DNA of 64,000 nt from Pandoraea thiooxydans (GTDB lineage: Bacteria > Pseudomonadota > Gammaproteobacteria > Burkholderiales > Burkholderiaceae). Both the position numbers and the translations under genes were made by a program. Shown piece after piece: positions 1 through 8,426 of this stretch; position 1 is the stretch's first letter; each line of letters opens with the position of its first letter. The notes beneath the pieces were generated by a model that worked only from the letters and a program-made list of their open reading frames with translations, was not told where the DNA came from and did not search any database. The stretch is taken from the NCBI RefSeq assembly GCF_001931675.1, contig NZ_CP014839.1:4400186-4464185 (forward strand). The letters run 5' to 3'.

Positions 1-32
1 CGAATAACAGCCAGAAGCGTCTGAGCATGTAA
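1..32 (+). CDS. possible C-terminal tail of an upstream gene (partial)
   Basis: An open frame enters from the left edge and stops at TAA (30-32), 12 bases before the next start codon. Only about nine residues are visible, so the product cannot be identified. The close spacing to the Nif3-like gene would fit an operon, but this is inference. Confidence 0.3.
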   Translation, partial: NNSQKRLSM

Positions 33-44
33 GGGATAGAGGCG

Positions 45-791
45 ATGAACCGAGATGAACTGGAATTGTATCTGAACGAAGCGCTGCAAACCGCGCAATT
101 TCGCGATTACTGTCCCAACGGACTGCAAGTCGAAGGGCGCCCCGAGGTGGCCCGGCTGATCACCGGCGTCACCGCCAGCCAGGCTCTGCTCGAGGAAGCC
201 ATCCAGTGGCGGGCCGATGCCGTACTGGTGCACCATGGCTACTTCTGGAAGGGCGAGGATCCTCGCATCGTCGGCTACAAGGGGCGCCGTCTGGGGTTGT
301 TGCTCACCCATGGCATCAATCTGTTTGCCTACCACCTGCCGCTCGACGCGCATCCCGAGCTCGGCAATAACGCGCAGCTCGGCGCCCGGCTCGGCCTGCG
401 CGCCACGGGGCGGTTCGGGCCCGACCAGCTCGGCTGGCTGGGCGTACTCGAGACCCCCATGGATGCCGGCGCGCTGGCTGAACGGATCGGTGCGGCGCTC
501 GGGCGCTCGCCATTACTGCTGGGCGAGCCCGGCCGGCCGGTGCGGCACGTGGCATGGTGCACTGGCGCGGCGCAGGGTATGTTCGAGGCGGCCGTGGCAG
601 CTGGCGCCGATGCCTACATAAGCGGCGAAGTCTCGGAGCAGACCACCCATCTGGCGCGCGAGACGGGCGTCGCCTATATCGGGGCCGGACATCACGCCAC
701 CGAGCGCTGGGGAATCATGGCGCTGGGCGAGCATTTGGCCCAGCGCTTCGGCATCGAGCACCGTTTCGTCGATATCGTCAATCCGGTATGA
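45..791 (+). CDS. Nif3-like dinuclear metal center hexameric protein
   Basis: A 248-residue protein of the NIF3/YbgI family. Members form toroidal hexamers with a two-metal site, and their cellular role is unsettled (GTP cyclohydrolase I type 2-like and DNA-repair-linked roles have been suggested). Visible marks are an early NGLQVEG segment (about residues 25-31), the metal-ligand segment VLVHHGYFW (about 60-68), a second ligand region AYHLPLDAH (about 95-103), and the C-terminal GHHATERWG segment (about 218-226). Length is normal for the short form of the family. The start has a purine-rich site (AGGGATAGAGG) just upstream. It faces the convergent mscL gene. Confidence 0.93.
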   Translation: MNRDELELYLNEALQTAQFRDYCPNGLQVEGRPEVARLITGVTASQALLEEAIQWRADAVLVHHGYFWKGEDPRIVGYKGRRLGLLLTHGINLFAYHLPLDAHPELGNNAQLGARLGLRATGRFGPDQLGWLGVLETPMDAGALAERIGAALGRSPLLLGEPGRPVRHVAWCTGAAQGMFEAAVAAGADAYISGEVSEQTTHLARETGVAYIGAGHHATERWGIMALGEHLAQRFGIEHRFVDIVNPV

Positions 792-823
792 ACCGGAGCT
801 GTCCGTTCCGACCCAACGGCGAT

Positions 824-1255
824 TTATTTTTTCAGGCTGTCGCGAATTTCGCGCAATAACAGGATATCTTCTGGGGTGGGCGCGGGAGGCGCGGGCGGCG
901 GCTCTTTGCGCAGACGGTTGACCTGCTTGACCATCACGAAGATGATAAAGGCCAGGATGATAAAGTTCAGCAAGGCGGTGATGAAGCTGCCATAGCCGAG
1001 CACCGCGACGCCGGCCTTCGTCAGGTCTGCATAGGATTCCGGATTGCCTTTGAAGGTTGGCGGAATCGCGGCAAGCCTGATGAAGTGATTCGAAAAATCC
1101 AGACCGCCGAACATGGCCCCGACCACTGGCATGATGAGATCCTTGACGACTGAATCGACGATTTTGCCGAAGGCGGCGCCGATGATGACGCCCACGGCCA
1201 GATCCATCACATTGCCTTTGAGTGCGAATGTCTTGAACTCCTGCAGCATACTCAT
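824..1255 (-). CDS. mscL: large-conductance mechanosensitive channel MscL
   Basis: A 143-residue inner-membrane channel that opens under membrane tension to release solutes during hypo-osmotic shock. The N terminus [22 protein letters not shown] and the first pore helix ([24 protein letters not shown]) are typical of MscL. A second membrane segment lies at about residues 75-100, and a charged cytoplasmic helix ends the protein ([10 protein letters not shown]). The frame stays open upstream, but the start at 1255 is chosen because the family N terminus begins there and a GGGAGG ribosome site sits six bases before it. It is divergent from petA and convergent with the Nif3-like gene. Confidence 0.96.
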   Translation of the reverse strand: MSMLQEFKTFALKGNVMDLAVGVIIGAAFGKIVDSVVKDLIMPVVGAMFGGLDFSNHFIRLAAIPPTFKGNPESYADLTKAGVAVLGYGSFITALLNFIILAFIIFVMVKQVNRLRKEPPPAPPAPTPEDILLLREIRDSLKK

Positions 1256-1413
1256 GCTAAACCTCCCGCTGTTGGTTTTGTTTCGAGCTGGTCGAGACCG
1301 CACGCCGATCATGAACAAATACGCGCCTGGCGTCAATGCGAGGCGCTGGTCAATACCGAAATGCGTTATGGCGGCGATACTTGCCGACAGGCTGGCCGCC
1401 AAGGGTGGTGGAG

Positions 1414-1419
1414 TATAAT
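1414..1419 (+). promoter_or_regulatory. candidate -10 element upstream of petA
   Basis: A perfect TATAAT hexamer lies 43 bases before the petA start in the mscL-petA divergent region. No good -35 hexamer is visible 16-18 bases upstream, so the assignment rests on the -10 match and position alone. Confidence 0.4.
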
Positions 1420-1461
1420 TTACGGTTGACGGAAAATCCAAATTCAAACTTGGGGACTGTG

Positions 1462-2076
1462 ATGGGTGACAATCAAGAAAAGAACGTCGACAACAGCCGC
1501 CGAACTTGGCTAATCGCAACGTCTGTGGTCGGTGGAGTCGGTGGTGTGGCAACCCTGGTACCTTTCGTCAGTTCAATGGAGCCCTCGGAGCGGGCCAAGG
1601 CGGGCGGCGCGCCGGTCGAGGCAGACATCAGCGGTCTCAAGCCCGGCGACAAGATGACCGTCAGCTGGCGCGGTCTGCCGGTCTGGATCGTGCGGCGCAC
1701 GCCCGATGAAATGGCCTCTCTGAGCGCCGACACGAGTCAGCTGGCCGATCCCGATTCAAAGCATCCTTTCAATTACCCGATGCCGTCCTACTGCGAGAAC
1801 CCCTACCGGGCTCGCGTCGAACACAAGGATCTCCTCGTCGTCATCGGCATCTGCACCCACCTCGGCTGCATTCCTTCCGGTCCGTTCGAAGCCGATATCG
1901 TTCCGGCTCTCGGCAACTTTCCTGGCTTCTTCTGCCCCTGTCACGGTTCGACCTACGATATGTCCGGGCGGGTCTTCAAGAACAAGCCGGCGCCCAAGAA
2001 TCTCGATGTCCCCCGTTACATGTACCTGTCCGACACGCACCTGGTGATCGGTAAAGACGAAAAAGGAGAGGCGTAA
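1462..2076 (+). CDS. petA: ubiquinol-cytochrome c reductase, Rieske iron-sulfur subunit
   Basis: A 204-residue Rieske protein of the cytochrome bc1 complex. It takes electrons from ubiquinol at the Qo site and passes them to cytochrome c1. The 2Fe-2S ligand motifs are CTHLGC (131-136) and CPCHGS (158-163). The N terminus has a twin-arginine signal (NSRRTWL, about 11-17) followed by one membrane anchor, as expected for a Tat-exported Rieske protein. The frame is open farther upstream, but the start at 1462 gives the family N terminus. It is the first gene of petABC, with one base between its stop and the petB start. Confidence 0.96.
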   Translation: MGDNQEKNVDNSRRTWLIATSVVGGVGGVATLVPFVSSMEPSERAKAGGAPVEADISGLKPGDKMTVSWRGLPVWIVRRTPDEMASLSADTSQLADPDSKHPFNYPMPSYCENPYRARVEHKDLLVVIGICTHLGCIPSGPFEADIVPALGNFPGFFCPCHGSTYDMSGRVFKNKPAPKNLDVPRYMYLSDTHLVIGKDEKGEA

Positions 2077-2077
2077 C

Positions 2078-3463
2078 ATGGCCGCCGATAAGAAAGTCGA
2101 AACGACAGGGCTGATCGGCTGGATCGATCGGCGTTTTCCGCTGACCAAGCTCTGGAAAGAGCATCTCTCCGAATACTACGCGCCCAAGAACTTCAACTTC
2201 TGGTACTTCTTCGGTTCGTTGGCGATGCTGGTGCTGGTGATTCAGGTGCTCACCGGCATCTTCCTGGTGATGAACTACAAGCCCGACGCGAAGCTGGCAT
2301 TCTTCTCGGTCGAGTACATCATGCGCGACGTGCCGTGGGGCTGGCTGATTCGCTACATGCACTCGACCGGCGCCTCGATGTTCTTCGTCGTGGTCTACCT
2401 GCACATGTTCCGCGGCCTGCTGTATGGCTCCTACCGCAAGCCGCGCGAACTGGTATGGATCTTCGGATGCCTGATTTTCCTGTGCCTGATGGCCGAAGCC
2501 TTCTTCGGCTATTTGCTGCCGTGGGGACAAATGTCGTACTGGGGCGCCCAGGTGATCGTCAACCTGTTCTCCGCCATTCCGTTCATCGGCAAGGACCTCT
2601 CGCTCTGGATTCGTGGCGACTACGTCATCAGCGACGCCACGCTCAACCGCTTCTTCGCGTTTCACGTGATCGCCATCCCGCTGGTGCTGATCGGTCTGGT
2701 GGTCGCGCACATCATCGCGCTGCATGAAGTCGGATCGAACAATCCCGACGGCATCGAAATCAAGGAAAAGAAAGACGAAAAAGGCGTGCCGCTCGACGGC
2801 GTGCCGTTCCACCCCTATTACACGGTGCACGACATCATGGGGGTCGGAGTCTTCCTGATGGTGTTCAGCTTCATCGTATTCTTCGCCCCGACCATGGGTG
2901 GTTACTTCCTCGAAGCCAACAACTTCATTCCGGCCAATCCGCTGCAGACGCCGCCGCACATCGCGCCGGTGTGGTACTTCACGCCGTTCTACTCGATGCT
3001 GCGCGCTACCACCGACGACTTCAAGCACATCCTGATGGGCATCGCCGCCGCCCTTACCGTGCTATGGCTGGTACGAGGCAGGGCAAGCCTCAAGTGCAAG
3101 GGCATCGGCACGGTGCTGGTGGTGCTGCTGCTGCTCGCGATGTACTTCACCGAGGCCAAGTTCTGGGGCGTGGTCGTCATGGGCGGTGCGGTGCTTACGC
3201 TGTTCTTCCTCCCCTGGCTCGACAAGAGTCCGGTCAAATCGATTCGTTACCGTCCCGGATTTCACAAGGTCCTGCTGGGCATCCTGGTGATCGTTTTCTT
3301 CATCCTCGGCTACCTGGGCACGCAAGAGCCGACCCCGCTCAAGACCGCGCTGTCGCAAGTCTTCGCGCTGTACTACTTCGCGTTCTTCTGGGGCATGCCG
3401 TTCTGGACTCGGGCCGGCACCTTCAAGCCTGTGCCCGAGCGCGTCACTTACGCGGCCCATTGA
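2078..3463 (+). CDS. petB: ubiquinol-cytochrome c reductase, cytochrome b subunit
   Basis: A 461-residue multi-pass membrane protein that carries both b hemes and forms the Qo and Qi quinone sites of the bc1 complex. The heme-ligand histidines are probably H95, H109, H196 and H211. The Qo motif reads PVWY (297-300) rather than PEWY, a variant known from beta- and gammaproteobacteria. About eight hydrophobic segments plus extra C-terminal helices are visible, and the length is normal for the full-length bacterial form. It lies between petA (one base away) and petC (28 bases away) in one operon. Confidence 0.97.
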   Translation: MAADKKVETTGLIGWIDRRFPLTKLWKEHLSEYYAPKNFNFWYFFGSLAMLVLVIQVLTGIFLVMNYKPDAKLAFFSVEYIMRDVPWGWLIRYMHSTGASMFFVVVYLHMFRGLLYGSYRKPRELVWIFGCLIFLCLMAEAFFGYLLPWGQMSYWGAQVIVNLFSAIPFIGKDLSLWIRGDYVISDATLNRFFAFHVIAIPLVLIGLVVAHIIALHEVGSNNPDGIEIKEKKDEKGVPLDGVPFHPYYTVHDIMGVGVFLMVFSFIVFFAPTMGGYFLEANNFIPANPLQTPPHIAPVWYFTPFYSMLRATTDDFKHILMGIAAALTVLWLVRGRASLKCKGIGTVLVVLLLLAMYFTEAKFWGVVVMGGAVLTLFFLPWLDKSPVKSIRYRPGFHKVLLGILVIVFFILGYLGTQEPTPLKTALSQVFALYYFAFFWGMPFWTRAGTFKPVPERVTYAAH

Positions 3464-3491
3464 GCGAAACCAAACGACACGGGATACCAAG

Positions 3492-4238
3492 ATGAAGAAA
3501 CTGTTCGCAATTCTCGCGCTCATCGGTTTGTTCGCCACGCCGGTGCTCGCCCAGGAGGCGCCTGTACCGCTCGACCCGGCCCCCAATCGCATCGACGACC
3601 TGGCGGCACTCCAGCATGGCGCGAAAATTTTCGTCAATTACTGCCTGAGCTGCCACAGCGCCGCGGCCATGCGCTACTCGCGCCTGACCGAACTCGGACT
3701 CACCGACAAGGAAATCAAGGATAATCTGCTCTTCGCCACCGACAAGATCGGCGCCACCATGAAGGTGGCGATGCGTCCCGAAGACGCCAAGAAGTGGTTC
3801 GGCGCGGCGCCCCCCGACCTGTCGGTCGAGGCCCGCGCGCGCGGCACCGATTGGCTCTACACCTACCTGCGCGGGTTCTATCGCGACGATTCGCGCCCGA
3901 CAGGCTGGAACAACATCGTGTTCCCCAATGTCGGCATGCCCAATGTGCTGTGGCAACTGCAAGGCGAGCGGGTGTTGAAGCAGGTCGCCAGTGCCGGCGC
4001 GGGCGGTGAAGAAGGGCATGCGCCAGCCTTTGCGGGCTTCACCCAGGTAACGCCGGGCACGCTCACGCCGGTGCAATTCGATAGCACGGTGGCCGATCTG
4101 GTATCTTATCTGGATTGGATGTCCGAACCGGCCCAGCGTACCCGCCGCCAACTTGGCGTGTGGGTGCTGCTGTTCCTCGGGCTGTTCACTGTGCTGGCCT
4201 GGCGCTTGAACGCGGCCTATTGGAAAGACGTCAAGTAA
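3492..4238 (+). CDS. petC: ubiquinol-cytochrome c reductase, cytochrome c1 subunit
   Basis: A 248-residue cytochrome c1 that passes electrons from the Rieske centre to soluble cytochrome c. It has a cleavable signal peptide ending near ATPVLAQ (about 16-21), the covalent heme site CLSCH (51-55), and a likely sixth heme ligand Met in the segment NVGMPN. A C-terminal membrane anchor (GVWVLLFLGLFTVLAW) is followed by a short positive tail. It is the last gene of petABC, and a strong terminator hairpin follows. Confidence 0.96.
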   Translation: MKKLFAILALIGLFATPVLAQEAPVPLDPAPNRIDDLAALQHGAKIFVNYCLSCHSAAAMRYSRLTELGLTDKEIKDNLLFATDKIGATMKVAMRPEDAKKWFGAAPPDLSVEARARGTDWLYTYLRGFYRDDSRPTGWNNIVFPNVGMPNVLWQLQGERVLKQVASAGAGGEEGHAPAFAGFTQVTPGTLTPVQFDSTVADLVSYLDWMSEPAQRTRRQLGVWVLLFLGLFTVLAWRLNAAYWKDVK

Positions 4239-4253
4239 TCACAATTTCGTAGT

Positions 4254-4303
4254 GGGGCTAGGAACGGGGGAAGGGCCTTCCCGCTGCTAGCCCCTTTGGT
4301 TTT
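4254..4303 (+). terminator. rho-independent terminator between petC and sspA
   Basis: A long imperfect hairpin starts with GGGGCTAG and closes with CTAGCCCC (ending at 4294). An inner GAAGG/CCTTC stem sits inside, and a T-rich tail runs to 4303. It lies 16 bases after the petC stop and 14 bases before sspA, so it should end petABC transcripts, at least in part. Partial read-through into sspA is possible. Confidence 0.75.
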
Positions 4304-4317
4304 CAAGGATAACGCTT

Positions 4318-4929
4318 ATGATGGTTCTATATTCGGGCACCACCTGCCCATTCTCCCAGCGATGCCGGTTGGTGCTGTTCGAAAAAGGCATGGATTTCGA
4401 AATCCGCGACGTCGATCTCTTCAACAAGCCTGAAGACATCGCCGTGATGAACCCCTATGGCCAGGTGCCCATCCTGGCCGAGCGCGATCTCATTCTGTAT
4501 GAGTCCAACATCATCAACGAATACATCGACGAGCGCTTTCCGCACCCGCAACTGATGCCGGCCGATCCGGTGCAGCGGGCACGGGCGCGCCTGTTCCTGT
4601 TCAACTTCGAGAAAGAACTCTTCGTGCACGTGAGCACGCTCGAGAACGACAAAGGCCGCGCGGCCGAAAAGGCGCACGAAAAAGCGCGCCTGGCCATTCG
4701 CGACCGCCTCTCGCAACTCGCGCCGATCTTCCTCAAGAACAAATACATGCTGGGCGACGAATTCTCGATGCTCGACGTGGCCATCGCGCCGCTGCTGTGG
4801 CGCCTCGACCACTACGGCATCGAACTCTCCAAAAACGCCGCCCCGCTGCTCAAATACGCCGAGCGCATCTTCAGCCGGCCCGCCTACATCGAAGCACTGA
4901 CCCCATCGGAGAAAGTGATGCGCCGCTGA
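4318..4929 (+). CDS. sspA: stringent starvation protein A (GST-fold RNA polymerase-associated protein)
   Basis: A 203-residue GST-fold protein. SspA binds RNA polymerase and helps redirect transcription during starvation and acid stress. The N-terminal thioredoxin-like domain (about 1-80) carries YSGTTCPFSQRCR, then the typical NPYGQVPIL loop with the cis-Pro. The C-terminal helical domain runs from about 85 to the end. SspA is not thought to act as a transferase. It is followed by sspB in the order known from many proteobacteria, and located just after petABC, which is a common betaproteobacterial arrangement. Confidence 0.93.
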   Translation: MMVLYSGTTCPFSQRCRLVLFEKGMDFEIRDVDLFNKPEDIAVMNPYGQVPILAERDLILYESNIINEYIDERFPHPQLMPADPVQRARARLFLFNFEKELFVHVSTLENDKGRAAEKAHEKARLAIRDRLSQLAPIFLKNKYMLGDEFSMLDVAIAPLLWRLDHYGIELSKNAAPLLKYAERIFSRPAYIEALTPSEKVMRR

Positions 4930-4987
4930 TCCGTCAGCGACCCGAGGCGCGCCCGCTGTCGGCGCGCCGGTTTTCACGCCACACCCC

Positions 4988-5437
4988 ATGCCAGAAACCT
5001 CAACCAAACCCTACCTGCTGCGCGCGCTCTACGAGTGGTGCACCGACAACGGCTACACCCCCTACATGGCGGTGCACGTCGACGCGGGCACACGTGTGCC
5101 GCGCGAATTCGTCAAGGACGGCGAAATCGTCCTGAACATCAGCTTCGACGCCACCAGCGGGTTGCAAATGGGCAACGACTGGATCGAATTCAGCGCGCGC
5201 TTTGGCGGCGTTGCGCAGAAAATCGAAATCCCGGTCAACAACGTGCTCGCCATCTATGCCCGCGAAAACGGACAAGGCATGGCTTTCCCGGTCGACAAAA
5301 CCGCCCCGGCCCTCGCGCCGCTGTCGACGGCCGGCGCCGCCCCGGAGCTCGCCTCCACAGACGCCAGCGACGACGACAACGACGAACCGCCACGCGGCCC
5401 CAACGGCAACCGCGGCCATCTCAAGGTCATCAAATAG
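4988..5437 (+). CDS. sspB: ClpXP protease specificity-enhancing factor SspB
   Basis: A 149-residue adaptor that tethers ssrA-tagged and some other substrates to ClpXP. The compact N-terminal domain (about 1-105) has the family segments RALYEWCTDNGYTPYMAVHVD and VLNISFDATSGLQMGNDWIEF. A low-complexity acidic linker (ASDDDNDEPP) follows, and the protein ends in the short ClpX-binding tail RGHLKVIK. This architecture is exactly that of SspB. It lies 58 bases after sspA on the same strand and is probably co-transcribed. Confidence 0.93.
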   Translation: MPETSTKPYLLRALYEWCTDNGYTPYMAVHVDAGTRVPREFVKDGEIVLNISFDATSGLQMGNDWIEFSARFGGVAQKIEIPVNNVLAIYARENGQGMAFPVDKTAPALAPLSTAGAAPELASTDASDDDNDEPPRGPNGNRGHLKVIK

Positions 5438-5516
5438 CGCAACCCGGCGCCCCGCGCCGCATGCGGCTCGATTCGGATGAATGCGACCAACGGAATCGGG
5501 TACAATACGCGTCTTC

Positions 5517-5592
<76 letters not shown>

Positions 5593-5600
5593 ATCAAGTC

Positions 5601-5631
5601 AAGGGGTTACGTGAATTTCACGTAACCCCTT
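5601..5631 (+). terminator. perfect 15-bp hairpin after tRNA-Thr
   Basis: Two perfect 15-base arms (AAGGGGTTACGTGAA and its reverse complement) flank a single central T, starting nine bases after the tRNA CCA end. The tail is only mildly T-rich. It is probably a tRNA terminator or 3' processing stabiliser. Its perfect symmetry means it could act on both strands. Confidence 0.65.
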
Positions 5632-5790
5632 GTGCTTTCTGGGCGCCGAAAAGTACATTGCGTGATGCTTCGCGCCCTCCGGGCGGCCGGACGCTGACCG
5701 CCCCCGAGGCTCACTATGCCCGCAGCCTCGTGTATCCCCGAGCACGGCGCGGCAGGTCAGAATCCGCAATCCAACCTCAAGGAGCCTTTC

Positions 5791-6432
5791 ATGCAACTGT
5801 ATGGCAGACGCAGTTCGATCAACGTCCAGAAGGTTATCTGGTGTCTGGCCGAGCTCGGCCTGATGGAGCAGCGCGATTATCAACGCATCGATGCCGGCCT
5901 CGACTTCGGCGTCGTGCGCACCCCGGAGTATCTGGCGCTCAATCCGAACGGGTTGGTGCCGACCTGGGTCGAGGGCGATCTGGTGCTGTGGGAATCGAAC
6001 AGTATCGTGCGCTACCTTGCCGCAACGCGCGGCGACGGCGCACTGTTGCCCGGCGATCCGGCCAAGCGTGCTGACGTCGAGCGCTGGATGGACTGGCAGC
6101 TCGGCACCCTCTGGGCTACGCTGCGCGTGGCCTTCCTGGGCTTGACCCGTACTCCCGAGCCGCAGCGGGATTACGATGCCATCAACACATCGTTTGGAAA
6201 TGCTTCTCGCCAGTTGCAAATGGCCGAAGCGGTGCTGGCCAAACAACCTTTCATCGCGGCGACCGGCTTTAGCGTGGCGGACATCGTGATCGGCTTGGCG
6301 GTGCACCGCTGGATCGGATTGCTCGAGAACTTCGCCGGCGTGCTGCCCGCGCCGCCGGCGATGCCGTCGCTGATTGCCTGGCATCGTGAGTTGATCGAGC
6401 GGCCGGCGTTCAAGGAAACGGTTCGTTCGTAG
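5791..6432 (+). CDS. glutathione S-transferase family protein
   Basis: A 213-residue cytosolic GST-fold protein, likely a glutathione-dependent transferase or lyase. The thioredoxin-like domain (about 1-80) begins MQLYGRRSSINVQKVIWCLAELGL, with a Ser pair near the usual catalytic position. It then has NPNGLVPTW (cis-Pro loop) and the glutathione-binding WESNSIVRYLA segment. The helical C-terminal domain holds the conserved FSVADIVIG motif (about 165-173). The start at 5791 follows an AAGGAGC ribosome site. It is convergent with the Anbu operon. The substrate cannot be inferred. Confidence 0.9.
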   Translation: MQLYGRRSSINVQKVIWCLAELGLMEQRDYQRIDAGLDFGVVRTPEYLALNPNGLVPTWVEGDLVLWESNSIVRYLAATRGDGALLPGDPAKRADVERWMDWQLGTLWATLRVAFLGLTRTPEPQRDYDAINTSFGNASRQLQMAEAVLAKQPFIAATGFSVADIVIGLAVHRWIGLLENFAGVLPAPPAMPSLIAWHRELIERPAFKETVRS

Positions 6433-6665
6433 TGGCGCGACGGGGCGAATGCTGGGCAGCGACCCTACCGGGTTTGTCAAGGCGAGCTGCAACGGGAGGG
6501 GGGTGACGATTTGACGGCAGGTGTTGGCTACGCCTATCTGACCGAGCGCCGCGGACTTGTTGATCTACCGGTTTTGGCGGCGCCATCGGCCATGTCAATG
6601 CGCATGAGGGAGTGGCGCAAAGGATCCGGCGTGAGCTCGCCCTGGTATTGGCCACACCGTCGAAT

Positions 6666-7529
6666 TTACCTTGGCACTTTCCGATCGAAATCCTGCGCCA
6701 GCGTTTGCGGCACGGCCGCGCCTGGTGCGGCATCGCCGGCCGGTACCGGCGCATAGACGGGCTGCGCCATCGCGCGTCCGGCGGCCGGCGCGGTGCCGGC
6801 GAGGTGCTGCCAGTCGGGATCGGGAATTTCCGAGAACACTTGCTTGAGGCGTTCGCCCCAGGTGCCGTGGATCATTCGATAGTAGGCGTTTTCGCTGTCG
6901 AGCAGTGCGAAGCGAGTCACGCGCAGGCTGTTTTCCTCGTAGACCAGCAGGTCCAGCGGCAATCCTACCGAGATGTTCGAGCGCAGCGTCGAGTCCATCG
7001 AGATCAGCGCGCATTTGGCGCCTTCGTCGAGCGAAGTGGCGGGGGTGACGACGCGGTCGATGATCGGCTTGCCGTATTTGAATTCGCCGATCTGGAAATA
7101 CGGATTGGTCGGCGAGGTTTCGATGAAGTTGCCAGCCGCGTAGATCTGGAATAGCCGGCTACGCTCGCCGGCGATCTGGCCGCCGAGGATGAAGCTGCAG
7201 TTGAAGTCGACGCCGAACTCGTCGAGCGATCTGGCATCGCGCGCATGCACGAAGCGCACCGCGTCGCCGACCGCGCGCGCCGCGTCATGCAGGTTGGCGG
7301 CGTTCCACAGGCTCGGTTGGTCGGGATTGGCGCTTTCGGTGAGCACCAGGCGCACCGCCTGCGTGATGGCCAGGTTACCGGCCGAGAGCAGCACCAGCAC
7401 GCGCTCCCCGGCGCGCTCGAACACGGTCATTTTGCGGAACGTGCTGACATGATCGACGCCGGCATTGGTGCGCGAATCCGACAGAAAAACCAGGCCGGCA
7501 TCGAGCCGCATGGCCACACAGTAAGTCAT
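6666..7529 (-). CDS. proteasome-like protease Anbu (ancestral beta subunit)
   Basis: A 287-residue N-terminal-nucleophile (Ntn) hydrolase of the Anbu family, related to HslV and proteasome beta subunits. The predicted nucleophile is Thr2, which becomes Thr1 after Met removal (N terminus TYCVAMRLDAG). Asp18 (SDSRTNAG) and Lys33 (TFRKM) match the Asp17/Lys33 positions of proteasomes. Known Anbu proteins form open helical or ring assemblies, and their substrates are unknown. The last roughly 45 residues are an Ala/Pro-rich tail beyond the core fold. It is the last gene of a four-gene operon with transglutaminase-like, alpha-E and ATP-grasp genes, the known Anbu neighbourhood. The ribosome site is weak, and an 86-base gap precedes it. 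Confidence 0.92.
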   Translation of the reverse strand: MTYCVAMRLDAGLVFLSDSRTNAGVDHVSTFRKMTVFERAGERVLVLLSAGNLAITQAVRLVLTESANPDQPSLWNAANLHDAARAVGDAVRFVHARDARSLDEFGVDFNCSFILGGQIAGERSRLFQIYAAGNFIETSPTNPYFQIGEFKYGKPIIDRVVTPATSLDEGAKCALISMDSTLRSNISVGLPLDLLVYEENSLRVTRFALLDSENAYYRMIHGTWGERLKQVFSEIPDPDWQHLAGTAPAAGRAMAQPVYAPVPAGDAAPGAAVPQTLAQDFDRKVPR

Positions 7530-7615
7530 AACAAACTCAACGAGACGAATCGGCGCATTTTACTCCGTTCCCGCGGGGCGCACGGCGTGTCCGTGCCGCC
7601 CGGCGCGCGCGTTTT

Positions 7616-8410
7616 CTATTGATCGAGGCTGTCGACCGAGACCTTTACGCTCAGATGCTCGGTGGCACCGCCCACGCGCATGCCGCGCACCGGCGCGGCC
7701 GAATCGTAGTCACGGCCGATAGCCAGTCGGCAATAGTTGCCGCTGGCGTAGCGCGCATGGGTGACGTCGACGCTTACCCAGCCGTAGCCGTCGAGCCATA
7801 CGTCGGCCCATGCGTGGCTTGCCGCGTGCGGCACGTCGCCCGGATCGATATAGCCGCTCACATAGCGCGCCGGCACGCCGTGCGCGCGACAGCAGGCCAG
7901 CATCAGATGCGCGTGATCCTGGCACACGCCGCGGCCCAGCGCCAGCGCGTGCGAGGCAGAGCTGGTCACCTCGGTTACGCCCGATTCGTATTCGACCCGG
8001 CCCAGGATGGTTTCGGCCAGCCGAAGCAGGTCTTGCGGGGTGTTGAATGCGGTGCCCGCCGAGAGCGCGAGAATGGTGTCGTCGGCCTCGGTCAGCCGGG
8101 TGGCGCACGTGTACTGCAGCAGCGGCAGACGCCCTTCGCCTTCGTCCAGGCGGCCTTCGTTCAGCGGGGTGGTTTCCACTTCACCGACGGCGAGCAGGTA
8201 GATGCTGTCATGCGGATGGTGAATCACCAGCGTGTGCATGGTGTTGCCGAAAGTATCCTCGGCCGGCGTGAGCTTGTCCGGCGCGGAAATGCGCCAGTCG
8301 ATCACGCGCTGATGCACTTCGGTGCGCGGCGTCAGGCGCAACTGCTGGATGGTGTAATAGCCCTGCGCCGCGTATCGATACGTTGTCTCATGGCGGATTT
8401 TCAGGCGCAT
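7616..8410 (-). CDS. transglutaminase-like cysteine protease family protein (Anbu operon)
   Basis: A 264-residue protein with an N-terminal beta-rich domain (about 1-90) and a transglutaminase-like core. The catalytic triad is visible as Cys163 (GRGVCQDHAHL), His199 (ASHAWADVWL) and Asp215 (WVSVDVTHAR). Bacterial members more often act as peptidases or amidases than as cross-linkers. There is no signal peptide, so it should be cytoplasmic like its partners. It starts 16 bases after the alpha-E stop and is probably co-transcribed. A role in cleaving or trimming a peptide product of the ATP-grasp partner is inference from context. Confidence 0.9.
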   Translation of the reverse strand: MRLKIRHETTYRYAAQGYYTIQQLRLTPRTEVHQRVIDWRISAPDKLTPAEDTFGNTMHTLVIHHPHDSIYLLAVGEVETTPLNEGRLDEGEGRLPLLQYTCATRLTEADDTILALSAGTAFNTPQDLLRLAETILGRVEYESGVTEVTSSASHALALGRGVCQDHAHLMLACCRAHGVPARYVSGYIDPGDVPHAASHAWADVWLDGYGWVSVDVTHARYASGNYCRLAIGRDYDSAAPVRGMRVGGATEHLSVKVSVDSLDQ

Positions 8411-8426
8411 GATGGGTCGGTTCGCA

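Noticed and set aside
36..44. A split or frameshift in any major gene.
   Set aside because: All long genes checked have complete family N and C termini and intact motifs, so no pseudogene is called.
1976..3028. A 350-codon minus-strand open frame across petB.
   Set aside because: It is a low-complexity antisense translation opposite an unmistakable cytochrome b.
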